A DNA stretch of 64,000 nt from Parerythrobacter_A sp963799315 (GTDB taxonomy: Bacteria; Pseudomonadota; Alphaproteobacteria; Sphingomonadales; Sphingomonadaceae). Below the pieces are notes generated by a model. The model was not told the origin of the DNA. It worked only from the letters and a program-made list of their open reading frames with translations, and ran no database searches. The stretch covers positions 372,001 to 436,000 of the forward strand of contig CAWCWP010000001.1 in NCBI GenBank assembly GCA_963799315.1, written 5' to 3'. Position numbers and translations under genes: made by a program. How positions within the stretch are numbered: the stretch's first letter is position 1; each line of letters begins with the position of its first letter. Shown piece after piece: positions 35,045 through 47,206 of the stretch.

Positions 35045-37126
35045 ATGCGGTCGATGGCGAAATGGGCGGTGCTGATCGGGCTGGCCTTGGCCGGTCCGGC
35101 GTCTGCGCAGGACGACGGCGCAGCCCAGACCGCCCCGTCCGCCCAAGCCACATCCGCAGATGGCTGGCCGGACCTTATCCCGACCGAAGCCTTTGCCACC
35201 CGCAACGACCTGCGCGATGCAAAACTGTCGCCAGATGGCAGGCGTATCGCCGTCGAAACCGTGGTGGATGGACGTGCCACGATTGCAGTATTCGATACGG
35301 ACAGTCGTGCTTTGGTGACGCGCATCGATACAGGCCGGGCGGGGTGGCTGCGGTCGTTCCGGTGGGCGGGCAACCAGCGGCTGCTCTATTCCATCGGCGG
35401 CAATGCGTATGCCAAATCCAAACGCTACCGCATGACCGGCCAGTGGGCGACGAGCACGATGGTCCACGATATCGTCACCGGTTTCAGCGGCTATGTCGGT
35501 TTGGCCGAACAGGGCTTTCGCGGTGACGACATCTTGCATGTCGATCCGGCGGGCGACCATGTGCTGATGTCGATTGCCGCCAAGTGGAAGGGCGACCCCG
35601 ACGTCTGGCGCTTTTCCTTGTCGGGCGGCGGGATCGGCGCGGCGCAACTGGTGCAGAAACGGCGCAACGGCATAAATTCCTGGCAGGCCGATACCGGCGG
35701 CGTGGTGCGGCTGGGCCTGCGCAGCGTGGACCGGTCCGACTACACTTTCTTCTATCGCGGGTCGGCAGGGGAGGACTGGCAGCGCGTCGGCAAGGTGGAC
35801 AAGGACGACCGGGCAGGTGCGGATATGTGGGACGCCATCGGCATCCGCCCCGGCTCGGACGAAGGCTATGCCATCATGCGCAATGCCGGGGGGCGCAAGG
35901 TATTGCGCGCGTTCGATTTCCGCACCGGCACGCCGGGCAAGGTGGTGTTCGCGCATCCGTTGCGCGATGTGCATCACGTCGATCTGGACCGAGACGGCAC
36001 GTTACTGGCGGCGGCCTATGTCGAGGATACCACGCTGCACACCTGGCTCGATCCGGAGCTGGCCGAACTGCAGACATCGCTGGAAACTGCGCTAGGCAGC
36101 GGGCAAGTCATGCTGCAACCGGCGTATGACGGCCCCCGTCTGCTGGTGGAGCATAGCGATGCGGCGGACCCCGGCGCGCTGTATATCTACACCCGTGCGA
36201 CGAAGCGGCTCGACCTGTTCGACGATTTCAAGCGCGGCGTGGATTTCGCGCAGCTTGCGCCGGTGCGGCGGATTGCCTTCGATGCGCGCGACGGCACGCC
36301 GATCGAGGGCTATCTTACGTTGCCGCGCCAGCCGGTGAAGAAACCTGCGCCGCTGGTCATCATGCCGCATGGCGGGCCGTATGGTGTGCGCGATACCGCG
36401 AAATACGACGACGATGTGCAGCTACTCGCCAATCGCGGGTATGCCGTGTTGCAACCCAATTATCGCGGCAGCGGCGGACTGGGTGCGGCGTTCGAGGATC
36501 TTGGCATCGGCGAAGTCGGACGGCGGATGCAGGACGATCTCGACGACGCGATGGACTGGGCCGTGGCGCAGGGCCATGCCGACCCGGATCGCGTGTGCAT
36601 GGTCGGCGGCAGCTACGGCGGATACGCCTCGCTGTGGGCGGTAATCCGCAATCCGGAACGCTATCGCTGCGCGGCGAGCTGGGCGGGCGTAACAGACTGG
36701 CCCGAACAGCTGGAATACGACCGCGATTTCTTCGAACGGCATATCGTGCGGCGCTGGCAAGGGCAGGTTGCAGGGGAGGACAAGGCCGCCGCGCTGGCTG
36801 CCTATTCGCCGGCGCGGCAGGTGTCGCGGCTGACGTGGCCGGTGCTGCTTGCGCATGGCACGGCGGACTGGCGCGTGCCGTTCAGCCAGTTCGAGAGCCT
36901 GCGCGATGCGGCCAAGGCAGCGGGCAAGCCGGTGGAGGAGCTGGTGCTGGCCGGCGAGGGGCACGGGTTCAGCGACGCGGTGAACACGCGCAAATGGTAC
37001 GATGCGCTGCTGGCGTTTCTGGCAAAGCACAATCCTTCGGATCGCCCGATGCCGGTTGCCGAGGACACTGGCGAAGATGACGCGGACAATGCGGTTGGCG
37101 GCATCCGGCGCGTCGAGACGATGTAG
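35045..37126 (+). CDS. Exported S9 family (prolyl oligopeptidase-type) peptidase, copy 2
   Basis: This 693-residue protein starts at ATG 35045 after AAGGGGAG. The signal peptide is W-A-V-L-I-G-L-A-L-A-G-P-A-S-A. The hydrolase domain shows V-G-G-S-Y-G-G-Y (Ser523), H-G-T-A-D-W-R-V-P and G-E-G-H-G-F-S-D. It is a paralogue of the gene at 31305, with an extra C-terminal acidic tail (D-T-G-E-D-D-A-D). The long open frame upstream of 35045 runs into the SulP gene and is not part of it. Confidence 0.93.
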   Translation: MRSMAKWAVLIGLALAGPASAQDDGAAQTAPSAQATSADGWPDLIPTEAFATRNDLRDAKLSPDGRRIAVETVVDGRATIAVFDTDSRALVTRIDTGRAGWLRSFRWAGNQRLLYSIGGNAYAKSKRYRMTGQWATSTMVHDIVTGFSGYVGLAEQGFRGDDILHVDPAGDHVLMSIAAKWKGDPDVWRFSLSGGGIGAAQLVQKRRNGINSWQADTGGVVRLGLRSVDRSDYTFFYRGSAGEDWQRVGKVDKDDRAGADMWDAIGIRPGSDEGYAIMRNAGGRKVLRAFDFRTGTPGKVVFAHPLRDVHHVDLDRDGTLLAAAYVEDTTLHTWLDPELAELQTSLETALGSGQVMLQPAYDGPRLLVEHSDAADPGALYIYTRATKRLDLFDDFKRGVDFAQLAPVRRIAFDARDGTPIEGYLTLPRQPVKKPAPLVIMPHGGPYGVRDTAKYDDDVQLLANRGYAVLQPNYRGSGGLGAAFEDLGIGEVGRRMQDDLDDAMDWAVAQGHADPDRVCMVGGSYGGYASLWAVIRNPERYRCAASWAGVTDWPEQLEYDRDFFERHIVRRWQGQVAGEDKAAALAAYSPARQVSRLTWPVLLAHGTADWRVPFSQFESLRDAAKAAGKPVEELVLAGEGHGFSDAVNTRKWYDALLAFLAKHNPSDRPMPVAEDTGEDDADNAVGGIRRVETM

Positions 37127-37197
37127 CACGGCATGCGCAAAACTTTGCACACCCCCACTACCCTTGGCGCGGCGGGGCCGTTAGATTGCGTAGCGCT

Positions 37198-37596
37198 ATG
37201 AAAGAACTCTTTGCCCACGCCGCGACAACCGCCGGGATCACCGTGCGGGTTGCCGTCAACTTCCTGCCCGAACAGTCGCAACCCGCAGCGGGCAAGTGGT
37301 TCTGGATGTACCACATCCGCATCGAGAACGGGGGCGATGCGCCGATGACGCTGCGCAGCCGCCACTGGCGGATTACCGACGGGCGCGGGATGGTGAACCA
37401 TGTCGATGGCGACGGGGTGGTCGGTGAACAGCCGCTGCTCGCGCCGGGCGAGAGCCACGACTATGTTTCAGGCTGTCCGCTGACGACGCCGCATGGTTCG
37501 ATGGAGGGGTTCTATACGTTTGCGAATGCGGCGGGCGAACCGGTCGAAATCCGCATCCCCTATTTCCCGCTCGCGGCACCCGCCACGGCACGGTAA
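37198..37596 (+). CDS. apaG: ApaG domain protein
   Basis: This 132-residue fibronectin-III-like protein has the ApaG hallmarks W-M-Y-H-I-R-I-E-N, L-R-S-R-H-W-R-I-T-D-G-R-G, L-A-P-G-E-S-H-D-Y and G-S-M-E-G-F-Y. ApaG has been linked to cobalt and magnesium resistance; its biochemical role is unsettled. ATG 37198 is the family start; an upstream in-frame ATG at 37186 would add four residues. Confidence 0.95.
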   Translation: MKELFAHAATTAGITVRVAVNFLPEQSQPAAGKWFWMYHIRIENGGDAPMTLRSRHWRITDGRGMVNHVDGDGVVGEQPLLAPGESHDYVSGCPLTTPHGSMEGFYTFANAAGEPVEIRIPYFPLAAPATAR

Positions 37597-37600
37597 CGCG

Positions 37601-37974
37601 TTACCGGAGCAGACGCGGGTAGTCCTTGCGGCACACGTCGAGCACCCTTTGCTCCGAACCGTCATCGGCCAGCATCCGGACATATTTAAGCGGCATGTCG
37701 GCATCGACGATATTGCCCCGTGCCTGCGCCGCCTCCTGGATCGCGCGGCAGACAGCATGCTGCGGAAGCCGTCCATTTCGGCCATCGCACCCGCATTGCT
37801 GGTGTGCATCCCCGCCACGCCGTACCAGTAGAAATTGCGTTCGAAACCGGATGCCGGCGCATGTGCCAAGTCCGCGAAGCGCGCGGTCATGGATTGCGAT
37901 GCCGCAGCGGGGAGGGGTTTGATGGCCAGACTGGCCAAACCGAGAGCGATGATGGCGAATGCAGTACGTTTCAT
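37601..37974 (-). CDS. Small exported hypothetical protein (apparent frameshift)
   Basis: ATG 37974 begins with a signal peptide, M-K-R-T-A-F-A-I-I-A-L-G-L-A-S, and the mature part F-Y-W-Y-G-V-A-G-M-H-T. One base appears missing near 37750, after which the other frame continues C-R-A-I-Q-E-A-A-Q-A-R-G-N-I-V and V-L-D-V-C-R-K-D-Y, ending at 37601. The restored length is about 124 residues with two Cys. No known domain. It converges on apaG and is divergent from the GcvA-like gene. Confidence 0.62.
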
Positions 37975-38068
37975 CTCGTAAAACCAACATATGTCAGCCG
38001 CCCGGTCATGCCTGCCGACACCATCCCGCCTTGCACACCGCGCGCCGGAACCATAGGTCGCGCGTGAC

Positions 38069-38887
38069 ATGAAGCGCACCCACCTGCCCCTGAACGCCCT
38101 GCGCGTATTCGACGCCGCCGCGCGCCACCTCAGCTTTACCCGCGCGGCGGACGAGCTGGCGGTGACGCCTGCCGCCGTGGGGCAGCAGATCAGGGCGCTG
38201 GAGGATCATCTCGGCACCGTGCTGTTCCGCCGCACCAGCCGGGGGCTCGAGATGACGGCGGAGGGCGCGGCGGGGCTGGACCCGTTGCGCGAAGGCTTCC
38301 TGAAATTCGAGGAAAGCGTGCAGGCGATGCAGGCGGGGCAGGCGAGCGACCGCTTCACCATCGCCGCCCCGCGCGAATTCTACGCGCAGTGGCTCGCCCC
38401 GCGCCTCGCCGCCTATCGCACCGCGCACCCCGGCACCCGCTTCCAGCTGATCGAGAACGAACACGCCGACTTCGCCGAGGCCAACCTCGACATGGCGATC
38501 CGGCTGGCGGACGGACCGGGCGAACTGGAAGGCGTGGAACTCGCACCCGCCCGCCGCGTGGTGGTGGCGGCCACCGATGCGGACGATGCCGCGAAGGACG
38601 AGTGGATCGACTGGCCCGGTGCCCCGCTGCCGGAAGGCGCGACGCCTTCGGTGCAGGTCGCCAATGCCGGACAGGCGCTGAGCAGCGCGGCGGCGGGGAT
38701 GGGCCGCGCGGTGCTGCCGCTGCTGCTGGTGGAGGACGCCATCGCGGCGGGCCGGGTCACGATACTGGAGGGGCCGGACGAGGGACGCCGCGCCTACTGG
38801 CTGGTCGCCCCCCTGCCGCAATGGCGCCAGAAAAAGGTCCGCGCGCTGGTGGCGTTTCTCGCCGGGAACGGCCCGGACATCGCATAA
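38069..38887 (+). CDS. LysR-family regulator, GcvA-like
   Basis: This 272-residue regulator has the winged helix L-N-A-L-R-V-F-D-A-A-A-R-H-L-S-F-T-R-A-A-D-E-L typical of the GcvA subgroup, then V-G-Q-Q-I-R-A-L-E, and a PBP2-type effector domain. It is somewhat shorter than the usual 300. The next gene is convergent and its divergent neighbour is the small exported protein, so its target is unclear. Confidence 0.9.
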   Translation: MKRTHLPLNALRVFDAAARHLSFTRAADELAVTPAAVGQQIRALEDHLGTVLFRRTSRGLEMTAEGAAGLDPLREGFLKFEESVQAMQAGQASDRFTIAAPREFYAQWLAPRLAAYRTAHPGTRFQLIENEHADFAEANLDMAIRLADGPGELEGVELAPARRVVVAATDADDAAKDEWIDWPGAPLPEGATPSVQVANAGQALSSAAAGMGRAVLPLLLVEDAIAAGRVTILEGPDEGRRAYWLVAPLPQWRQKKVRALVAFLAGNGPDIA

Positions 38888-38899
38888 CGTAGCGGACGA

Positions 38900-40030
38900 C
38901 TAACGCGCGGCCGACCCGTCTTCACCCGACCCGTCGTCATCCGGCGTATCCAGCGCCCGCCCCTCGCTCTCCCGATACATCGCCACCGACGCTTCCATCG
39001 CGTCGTCGACCAGATGCGCGTGCCAGTCCGAGATGCGCTCGAACGCCGTGTGGCCCAGCGCCGCCACCTCCTCCGCGCTCGCGCCCGCCTTCTCCGCCTC
39101 CCATTGCGCAGCGGTCATGCGGCGCAGCTCCGGAAACGCCTCCAGCTCGGCGGCCTCCTGCCGCAGGCGCTGCTTGCGCTTCGCCTCGAACATTTTCTCC
39201 AGCTTTGCCATCGAGTCCGCCGGGGTGGGCCCGTTGTCGCGATAGTCCTGCATCACCTCGTCCCGGATGCGCTCGTAAACCGCATCGCCGGGCTGCAACT
39301 GCTGCGCACCATAGCGTTGCGGCAGGCGGTATCGCAGCAGGAAGCGCAGCAGCATGTTGTCGGGCTTGTCCCACTCGCCCAGCAGCTTGCCGCCCGAGAC
39401 GATGGGCGTGGGCGTGCCCTGGATGGCGCGTTCGAGCGCACAGTCCTCCAGCCGCTGCACCCCGCGATCCAGCGCCGCCTCCCATGCCTCCCGGAACCCT
39501 TCCGCCCCGGGCCGCGCGCGCAGCTTGTACAGCGCCTCCAGCGACTTGCCGATGGAACGGGCCGCCTGCTGGACGATGCCGGTTGCGGCGAGGGTGGCGA
39601 TGAATGTGCGCTGCCGCTCCGGCGTGATGGAATTGCCACGCGGGCGAGCGTGAAGATAGGGTTCGAAGGCCAGCAACGGATCGTCCGCGTCCGGCTCCTC
39701 CCCGATATAGGCGACGGCGGAGGTGCCCTGGCGGGGAATGGCGCGCGTGCAGCGACCCGGTGGTTCGGGGTTGCCGTATTCCGCGTCGTAATCGACTTCC
39801 TCGCAGTCGGGCAGCTCGTCGGGATTGGCGGCAATGTGCGCGAGATAAGCCTCGCTCAACTGGCCGTTCTCGTCGAAGTTCGGATTACGCGGGGCGGAGC
39901 GTTTTTCGACCGCTTCGAGATCGGCGAGCACCTGCTTGCCGGATACGGTTTCGAAGGGCGCTTTGGGCGCGTGCGGTGCGGTCTCGTTAGTGTGGGGGGA
40001 GGGGGCGGCATGATCGTTCGGATGTGTCAT
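38900..40030 (-). CDS. Hypothetical protein with terminase-small-subunit-like HTH
   Basis: This 376-residue protein has a long, polar N terminus (residues 1-130). A helix-turn-helix-like block, T-P-E-R-Q-R-T-F-I-A-T-L-A-A-T-G then A-A-R-S-I-G-K-S-L, resembles phage terminase small subunits and DNA-packaging HTHs. The C-terminal half is helical and charged. It ends with an acidic tail. Relatives are common single genes in sphingomonads. Function is unknown; DNA binding is the inference. It lies downstream of the AT-rich gene at 40115 on the same strand, 84 bases apart. Confidence 0.72.
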   Translation of the reverse strand: MTHPNDHAAPSPHTNETAPHAPKAPFETVSGKQVLADLEAVEKRSAPRNPNFDENGQLSEAYLAHIAANPDELPDCEEVDYDAEYGNPEPPGRCTRAIPRQGTSAVAYIGEEPDADDPLLAFEPYLHARPRGNSITPERQRTFIATLAATGIVQQAARSIGKSLEALYKLRARPGAEGFREAWEAALDRGVQRLEDCALERAIQGTPTPIVSGGKLLGEWDKPDNMLLRFLLRYRLPQRYGAQQLQPGDAVYERIRDEVMQDYRDNGPTPADSMAKLEKMFEAKRKQRLRQEAAELEAFPELRRMTAAQWEAEKAGASAEEVAALGHTAFERISDWHAHLVDDAMEASVAMYRESEGRALDTPDDDGSGEDGSAAR

Positions 40031-40114
40031 GCCGGAGCAGATTGCAGAAAGGGAGCGTGTAGGAAAATGGTTTTTTAAATGCGTATGACGCTATCTTTAC
40101 TTCTGCCGTATGGT

Positions 40115-41617
40115 TTACTCACTGGTCATATCGGCCTCATCAGCCTCAAACCCGGCACCTCCTGCTATCTCAAGCGGTTCGCCGAAAACCTCAAGAAATT
40201 TATCTCGCACGCTTGCATCCTCTTTAACCCAATCAAAAACCGGCCAATCACGGAATCCGACTTTCCCAACTTTATCATCTCCAATAACCCGCGGCATTAA
40301 CTCACAAACTCTTTCGTAATCCTGACAAAGGGAAGCTACAGAAATCTGAAATTCATCGGAAGACGCTGTCCAATCAAACAATTTCATAGCCTTCTTATAG
40401 GACTCGTCGTCGTTAAGCTTCTTGTAGCAATTCGCTAAATTTATTGCCATCATACGCTTTATAACCTCTGGTGCGCCATCGGTCTTCCGCGATAGTGCAG
40501 ACTCCAATATTCTTGCTGAAAGTTCGTAGCGCTTCTCGGTTATCAATTCATAGGTGCAATTATTTATCTCGCTATAGGCTTTGTCAACTTGGTCAGTAGT
40601 ATTCTTTAACCACAACCACCAAATCATTAATATACCAAACTCGAGTAGTAAATCCGTACTTTTTCTAAGATAGGAGTCAGAAAGATTCGTATCTTCGAAT
40701 ATACCTAATCGATGCGCATCGGGAACCCTGTGCTCCTTACAAACCCGATCATACCGCGAGTTTGCCGCGCCTTCGCCATGAGCTGCTAAGTTTCTCCTTT
40801 CAAAAACTTCAATGAACTGGGGCCATCGTTCAAATCCTTTTCTTACTTCGATAGAGAAATTTTCTTCGATATAGCGTATTTGATCCGAATGACTTCCCCG
40901 CATAAGCGAATGAATTTCATCGTCGATCAATTTGCCTACAAGCTCATTGAAGGAACCAACTGCTAGCACTTCCTTGACGGGTATCATCCTTTCGCCACCA
41001 GACAGCTTCTCACGTCTATTTAGTAACAAAAATCTCACCAAAGCACTTATACTGGCATCAAATCTAGCTACCATCCCCATTAGAACATTCGCTGGTATTG
41101 AGGCTAGTCCTTCATGCGTATGGTGCATCTTCTTCATTTTCTTATTCAATGTAGCAAGACGGTCGTCTGGAACGCCATAGATTTTAAGAAGACCTTCTTG
41201 GTCTACCAACGGAAGAGACTTTCGCAATTCTCCAAACTCTTTGTCCATGTAAAACGTTGGAAAAATAACTCTCACAATCTGGTTTATGTCAATAAGATCG
41301 TAAAAAGACTTTATAGATGACGTAAACGATAAAAGCTGATCCGCAAATGTCGTATCAGATTCAGATAATTCAATCGGATCAGAATTTTTTTCGACTAGCT
41401 CATCGGTAGAGGTTCTAGGATCTTCAACAGTCGATCCTTTTGTTTCTAGATCAGAAAAATTTTCTGGATTGTCCTTAGTTTGCTGTTTTACTTTCCATCC
41501 GTACGCATCACTGGCATCATTACAAATAAATACCGTTTTTAGGCTGCCGCGGGGGCCCTCCTTCACAGATAAATACGCGAAGTATGTTGCCGAATTTTCA
41601 CTAACGCTATCGGACAT
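40115..41617 (-). CDS. AT-rich gene: large protein with HEPN-like Rx4H motif
   Basis: This 500-residue protein differs sharply from its neighbours in base composition and codon use (many AT-ending codons). The centre contains F-E-R-R-N-L-A-A-H-G-E-G, an Rx4H motif (Arg275, His280) in a helical setting, as in HEPN RNase-like domains. The C-terminal part (I-N-L-A-N-C-Y-K-K-L-N-D-D-E-S-Y-K-K-A) looks TPR-like. There is no signal peptide; the stretch I-L-M-I-W-W-L-W-L could be a buried or membrane-associated helix. It sits alone beside the str operon, and recent horizontal acquisition is likely. A role in toxin or phage defence is inference only. Confidence 0.7.
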   Translation of the reverse strand: MSDSVSENSATYFAYLSVKEGPRGSLKTVFICNDASDAYGWKVKQQTKDNPENFSDLETKGSTVEDPRTSTDELVEKNSDPIELSESDTTFADQLLSFTSSIKSFYDLIDINQIVRVIFPTFYMDKEFGELRKSLPLVDQEGLLKIYGVPDDRLATLNKKMKKMHHTHEGLASIPANVLMGMVARFDASISALVRFLLLNRREKLSGGERMIPVKEVLAVGSFNELVGKLIDDEIHSLMRGSHSDQIRYIEENFSIEVRKGFERWPQFIEVFERRNLAAHGEGAANSRYDRVCKEHRVPDAHRLGIFEDTNLSDSYLRKSTDLLLEFGILMIWWLWLKNTTDQVDKAYSEINNCTYELITEKRYELSARILESALSRKTDGAPEVIKRMMAINLANCYKKLNDDESYKKAMKLFDWTASSDEFQISVASLCQDYERVCELMPRVIGDDKVGKVGFRDWPVFDWVKEDASVRDKFLEVFGEPLEIAGGAGFEADEADMTSE

Positions 41618-42156
41618 TTTACTTCCACTCTGCTAAACCCATTGAGATGAGACGATGACCGACCTGTGTCTCTCAGTCAATCAGTAGGCGGCTGCCGCTC
41701 AAGCATAAACATACCGATACGAACACCTTGACCCCACCCCATATCCAACATAAACGGCCTCTCATCCACGGCACGCCATACGCGTCGTTGGACAGATAGA
41801 ACTGAACATTGCCGGTTTGTCCCGGAAGTCCGGTGCTTCGATCCCGCTCTCAGACAGAGCGAATCGTTTGCGGTCGGGCTTTTTGTGCGTTCGGATGGTT
41901 GCGAGGATCGTTCGGGCGGGTGGCCGTCAAAGTAATCCGGTGCCGTCAGGTGTTTCGGGTGGAGTGTTTCAGGTTCGTGCGCCTTCTTACAGAAGGCATG
42001 CCATCGGCCTTGGCGCTGATGGCATGAGGCCCCTGCCTTCGCAGGGGATCGTTGCGCGGCCTTCCTCCTTCCCAGAACAGCTTTCGGCATCATCATGGGT
42101 TCGCTCGTGTGGCATGGTGTCGCGCGTCGGGCCGCTTTACAGGTGAAGAGTACTTC
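41618..42156. other. Gene-free stretch upstream of rpsL
   Basis: These 539 bases between the divergent AT-rich gene and rpsL contain only short, badly composed frames. They should hold the str operon promoter and the promoter of the 40115-41617 gene. One REP-like hairpin lies at 42022-42055. I cannot pick convincing -35/-10 boxes. Confidence 0.6.
42022..42055. repeat. REP-like hairpin, copy 1
   Basis: cccctgc (42030-42036), loop cttc, gcagggg (42041-42047), flanked by catgagg and gatcg. Same family as the copies at 42620, 53768 and others. Confidence 0.75.
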
Positions 42157-42529
42157 ATGCCGACAATCAACCAGCTGGTCCGCAAGGGCCGCACGCCGCA
42201 GAAGCGAGAAGTCCAAGGTTCCGGCCATGGAAGCCAACCCGCAGAAGCGCGGCGTCTGCACCCGCGTTTACACCACCACGCCGAAGAAGCCGAACTCCGC
42301 CCTGCGCAAGGTTGCCAAGGTGCGCCTGACCAACCAGCGCGAGGTCATCAGCTACATTCCCGGCGAGGGGCACAACCTGCAGGAACACTCCGTGGTGCTG
42401 ATCCGCGGCGGCCGTGTGCGCGACCTTCCCGGTGTGCGCTACCACGTGCTGCGCGGCGTGCTCGACACGCAGGGTGTGAAGGACCGTCGCAAGAGCCGTT
42501 CCAAGTACGGGGCCAAGCGGCCGAAATGA
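42157..42529 (+). CDS. rpsL: 30S ribosomal protein S12 (apparent frameshift)
   Basis: ATG 42157 reads M-P-T-I-N-Q-L-V-R-K-G-R-T-P-Q-K-R, then the frame breaks. The next frame reads K-V-P-A-M-E-A-N-P-Q-K-R-G-V-C-T-R-V-Y-T and ends Y-G-A-K-R-P-K. One extra base at 42206-42209 accounts for it: 373 bases where 123 codons plus stop need 372. S12 lies at the decoding centre. The conserved K-P-N-S-A-L-R-K and G-R-V-R-D-L-P-G-V-R-Y segments are present. As S12 is essential, the indel must be an error or a second copy must exist elsewhere. Confidence 0.96.
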
Positions 42530-42584
42530 TCATGCCGGGGGCATGATCATCCTGAAAGCGTCGTCATAAACGACGGTGTTCAGG
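42526..42584. repeat. Two tandem stem-loops at the rpsL stop codon
   Basis: atgatcatgc (42526-42535) and gcatgatcat (42541-42550) form a 10-bp stem that includes the rpsL TGA. Immediately after, cctgaa...ttcagg (42551-42556 with 42579-42584) encloses cgtcgt/acgacg (42559-42564 with 42570-42575). No T-run follows, so processing, mRNA stability or attenuation before rpsG is more likely than termination. Confidence 0.65.
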
Positions 42585-42619
42585 ATCTCGTGCTGCATTG
42601 TTCAAGGTTTCGCCCCATC

Positions 42620-42655
42620 GCATGAGGCCCCAGCCTTCGCTGGGGATCGTAGCGG
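42620..42655. repeat. REP-like hairpin, copy 2
   Basis: ccccagc (42628-42634), loop cttc, gctgggg (42639-42645) with the same catgagg and gatcg flanks as copy 1. Lies in the 271-base rpsL-rpsG gap, where no gene is seen. Confidence 0.75.
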
Positions 42656-42800
42656 GCGAGAGAGTTTTCACCGCGGGTCCAGTTCGCTCCCCCACCCGGT
42701 CGCCCTGCCAAGGGTATCCTATGGGTGGCCGGGTGGGGGAGCGGGCTGGAGCCGCAAGCCTCGGCGGATGCCGGGGCGCACTCCGAAGGAGTTAGAGAAT

Positions 42801-43271
42801 ATGTCACGTCGTCGTCGTCCCGAAAAGCGGGTCATCCTGCCCGATCCCAAGTTCAAGGATCTGATCCTGTCGAAGTTCATGAACAACCTCATGCTCGACG
42901 GTAAGAAGTCCACGGCCGAGCGCATCGTCTATGGCGCGCTGGAAACGGTGGAGACCAAGGCCAAGGCCGATCCGGTGCAGCTGTTCCACGATGCGCTGAA
43001 CAACGTATCGCCGCAGGTAGAGGTGCGCAGCCGCCGTGTCGGCGGTGCGACGTACCAGGTGCCGGTGGAGGTGCGTCCCGAACGTGCGCAGGCGCTGGCG
43101 ATCCGCTGGCTGATCGGTGCGGCGCGTGGCCGTGCGGAAACCACCATGTCGGCGCGCCTGTCGGGCGAGCTGATGGATGCGGCGAACAATCGCGGCAATG
43201 CGGTCAAGAAGCGCGAAGACGCGCATCGCATGGCCGACGCCAACCGCGCCTTCTCGCATTATCGTTGGTAG
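42801..43271 (+). CDS. rpsG: 30S ribosomal protein S7
   Basis: This 156-residue protein starts at ATG 42801 after GAAGGAG: M-S-R-R-R-R-P-E-K-R. It nucleates assembly of the 30S head and contacts the E-site region. The conserved K-F-M-N-N-L-M-L-D-G-K-K-S and G-G-A-T-Y-Q-V-P-V-E-V blocks are present. It is the second gene of the str operon. The frame extends upstream without coding character. Confidence 0.97.
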   Translation: MSRRRRPEKRVILPDPKFKDLILSKFMNNLMLDGKKSTAERIVYGALETVETKAKADPVQLFHDALNNVSPQVEVRSRRVGGATYQVPVEVRPERAQALAIRWLIGAARGRAETTMSARLSGELMDAANNRGNAVKKREDAHRMADANRAFSHYRW

Positions 43272-43355
43272 GGTGGGACGTCTTTAAGGCGTAACACCAG
43301 ACCCTACATGGGGCAGGCATCCGCCTCTCCCCGAACCCGTTTAAGGAATACCCTC

Positions 43356-45449
<2,094 letters not shown>

Positions 45450-45566
45450 CGACGCTTGCCTAACTCCGGCATCGGGTTTAAGGGCGGCGCCTGATTTGCC
45501 GGGTGCCGCCGTTTCGGAGAAAGCTCCGGCCCGGACATTCATTTCAACACAAGGTTATAGAGAATC

Positions 45567-46742
<1,176 letters not shown>

Positions 46743-46811
46743 TAGAAGCCTGGTCAACCGGCGCGGGATTCGTCCCGCGCTGATCGACTTTGGTTACTGA
46801 AAATTCGATCG

Positions 46812-46861
46812 GCGGCCCCATTCTCCCTCGGAGACGGGAGAGGGCGGGGCCGCTGATTTTT
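46812..46861 (+). terminator. Strong terminator-like hairpin between tuf and rpsJ
   Basis: gcggcccc (46812-46819) pairs with ggggccgc (46846-46853), and tctccc (46822-46827) pairs with gggaga (46836-46841) inside it. The stem is followed by tgattttt (T-run 46857-46861). It ends only 28 bases before the rpsJ ATG at 46890, leaving almost no room for a promoter, so it may be an attenuator of the S10 operon and not a plain tuf terminator. Confidence 0.75.
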
Positions 46862-46889
46862 GTTTGCTCTTTCTCATCGGTACACGGAC

Positions 46890-47201
46890 ATGGAAGCCCA
46901 GAATATTCGCATCCGCCTCAAGGCGTTCGATCATCGCGTTCTCGACCAGGCAACTGGCGAAATCGCGGAGACAGCACGCCGGACCGGCGCGCTCATTCGC
47001 GGCCCCATTCCGATGCCGACGAGGATCGAGAAGTTCACCGTGAACCGCGGCCCGCATATCGACAAGAAGTCGCGCGAGCAGTTCGAGGTGCGCACGTACA
47101 AGCGGTTGCTCGACATCGTGCAGCCCAACGCCCAGACGGTGGACGCGCTTATGAAGCTCGATCTGGCCGCTGGCGTGAATGTGGAGATAAAGCTCGCCTG
47201 A
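46890..47201 (+). CDS. rpsJ: 30S ribosomal protein S10
   Basis: This 103-residue protein starts at ATG 46890 (M-E-A-Q-N-I-R-I-R-L-K-A-F-D-H-R). It has the conserved G-P-I-P-M-P-T and S-R-E-Q-F-E-V-R-T loops. S10 is also the NusE antitermination partner. It heads the S10 operon. The frame is open further upstream, but the hairpin at 46812 rules out earlier starts. Confidence 0.97.
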   Translation: MEAQNIRIRLKAFDHRVLDQATGEIAETARRTGALIRGPIPMPTRIEKFTVNRGPHIDKKSREQFEVRTYKRLLDIVQPNAQTVDALMKLDLAAGVNVEIKLA

Positions 47202-47206
47202 TAGGC

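Noticed and set aside
41677..42261. 194-residue minus-strand ORF upstream of rpsL
   Set aside because: It runs into rpsL antisense and shows no protein-like pattern; treated as the regulatory gap.
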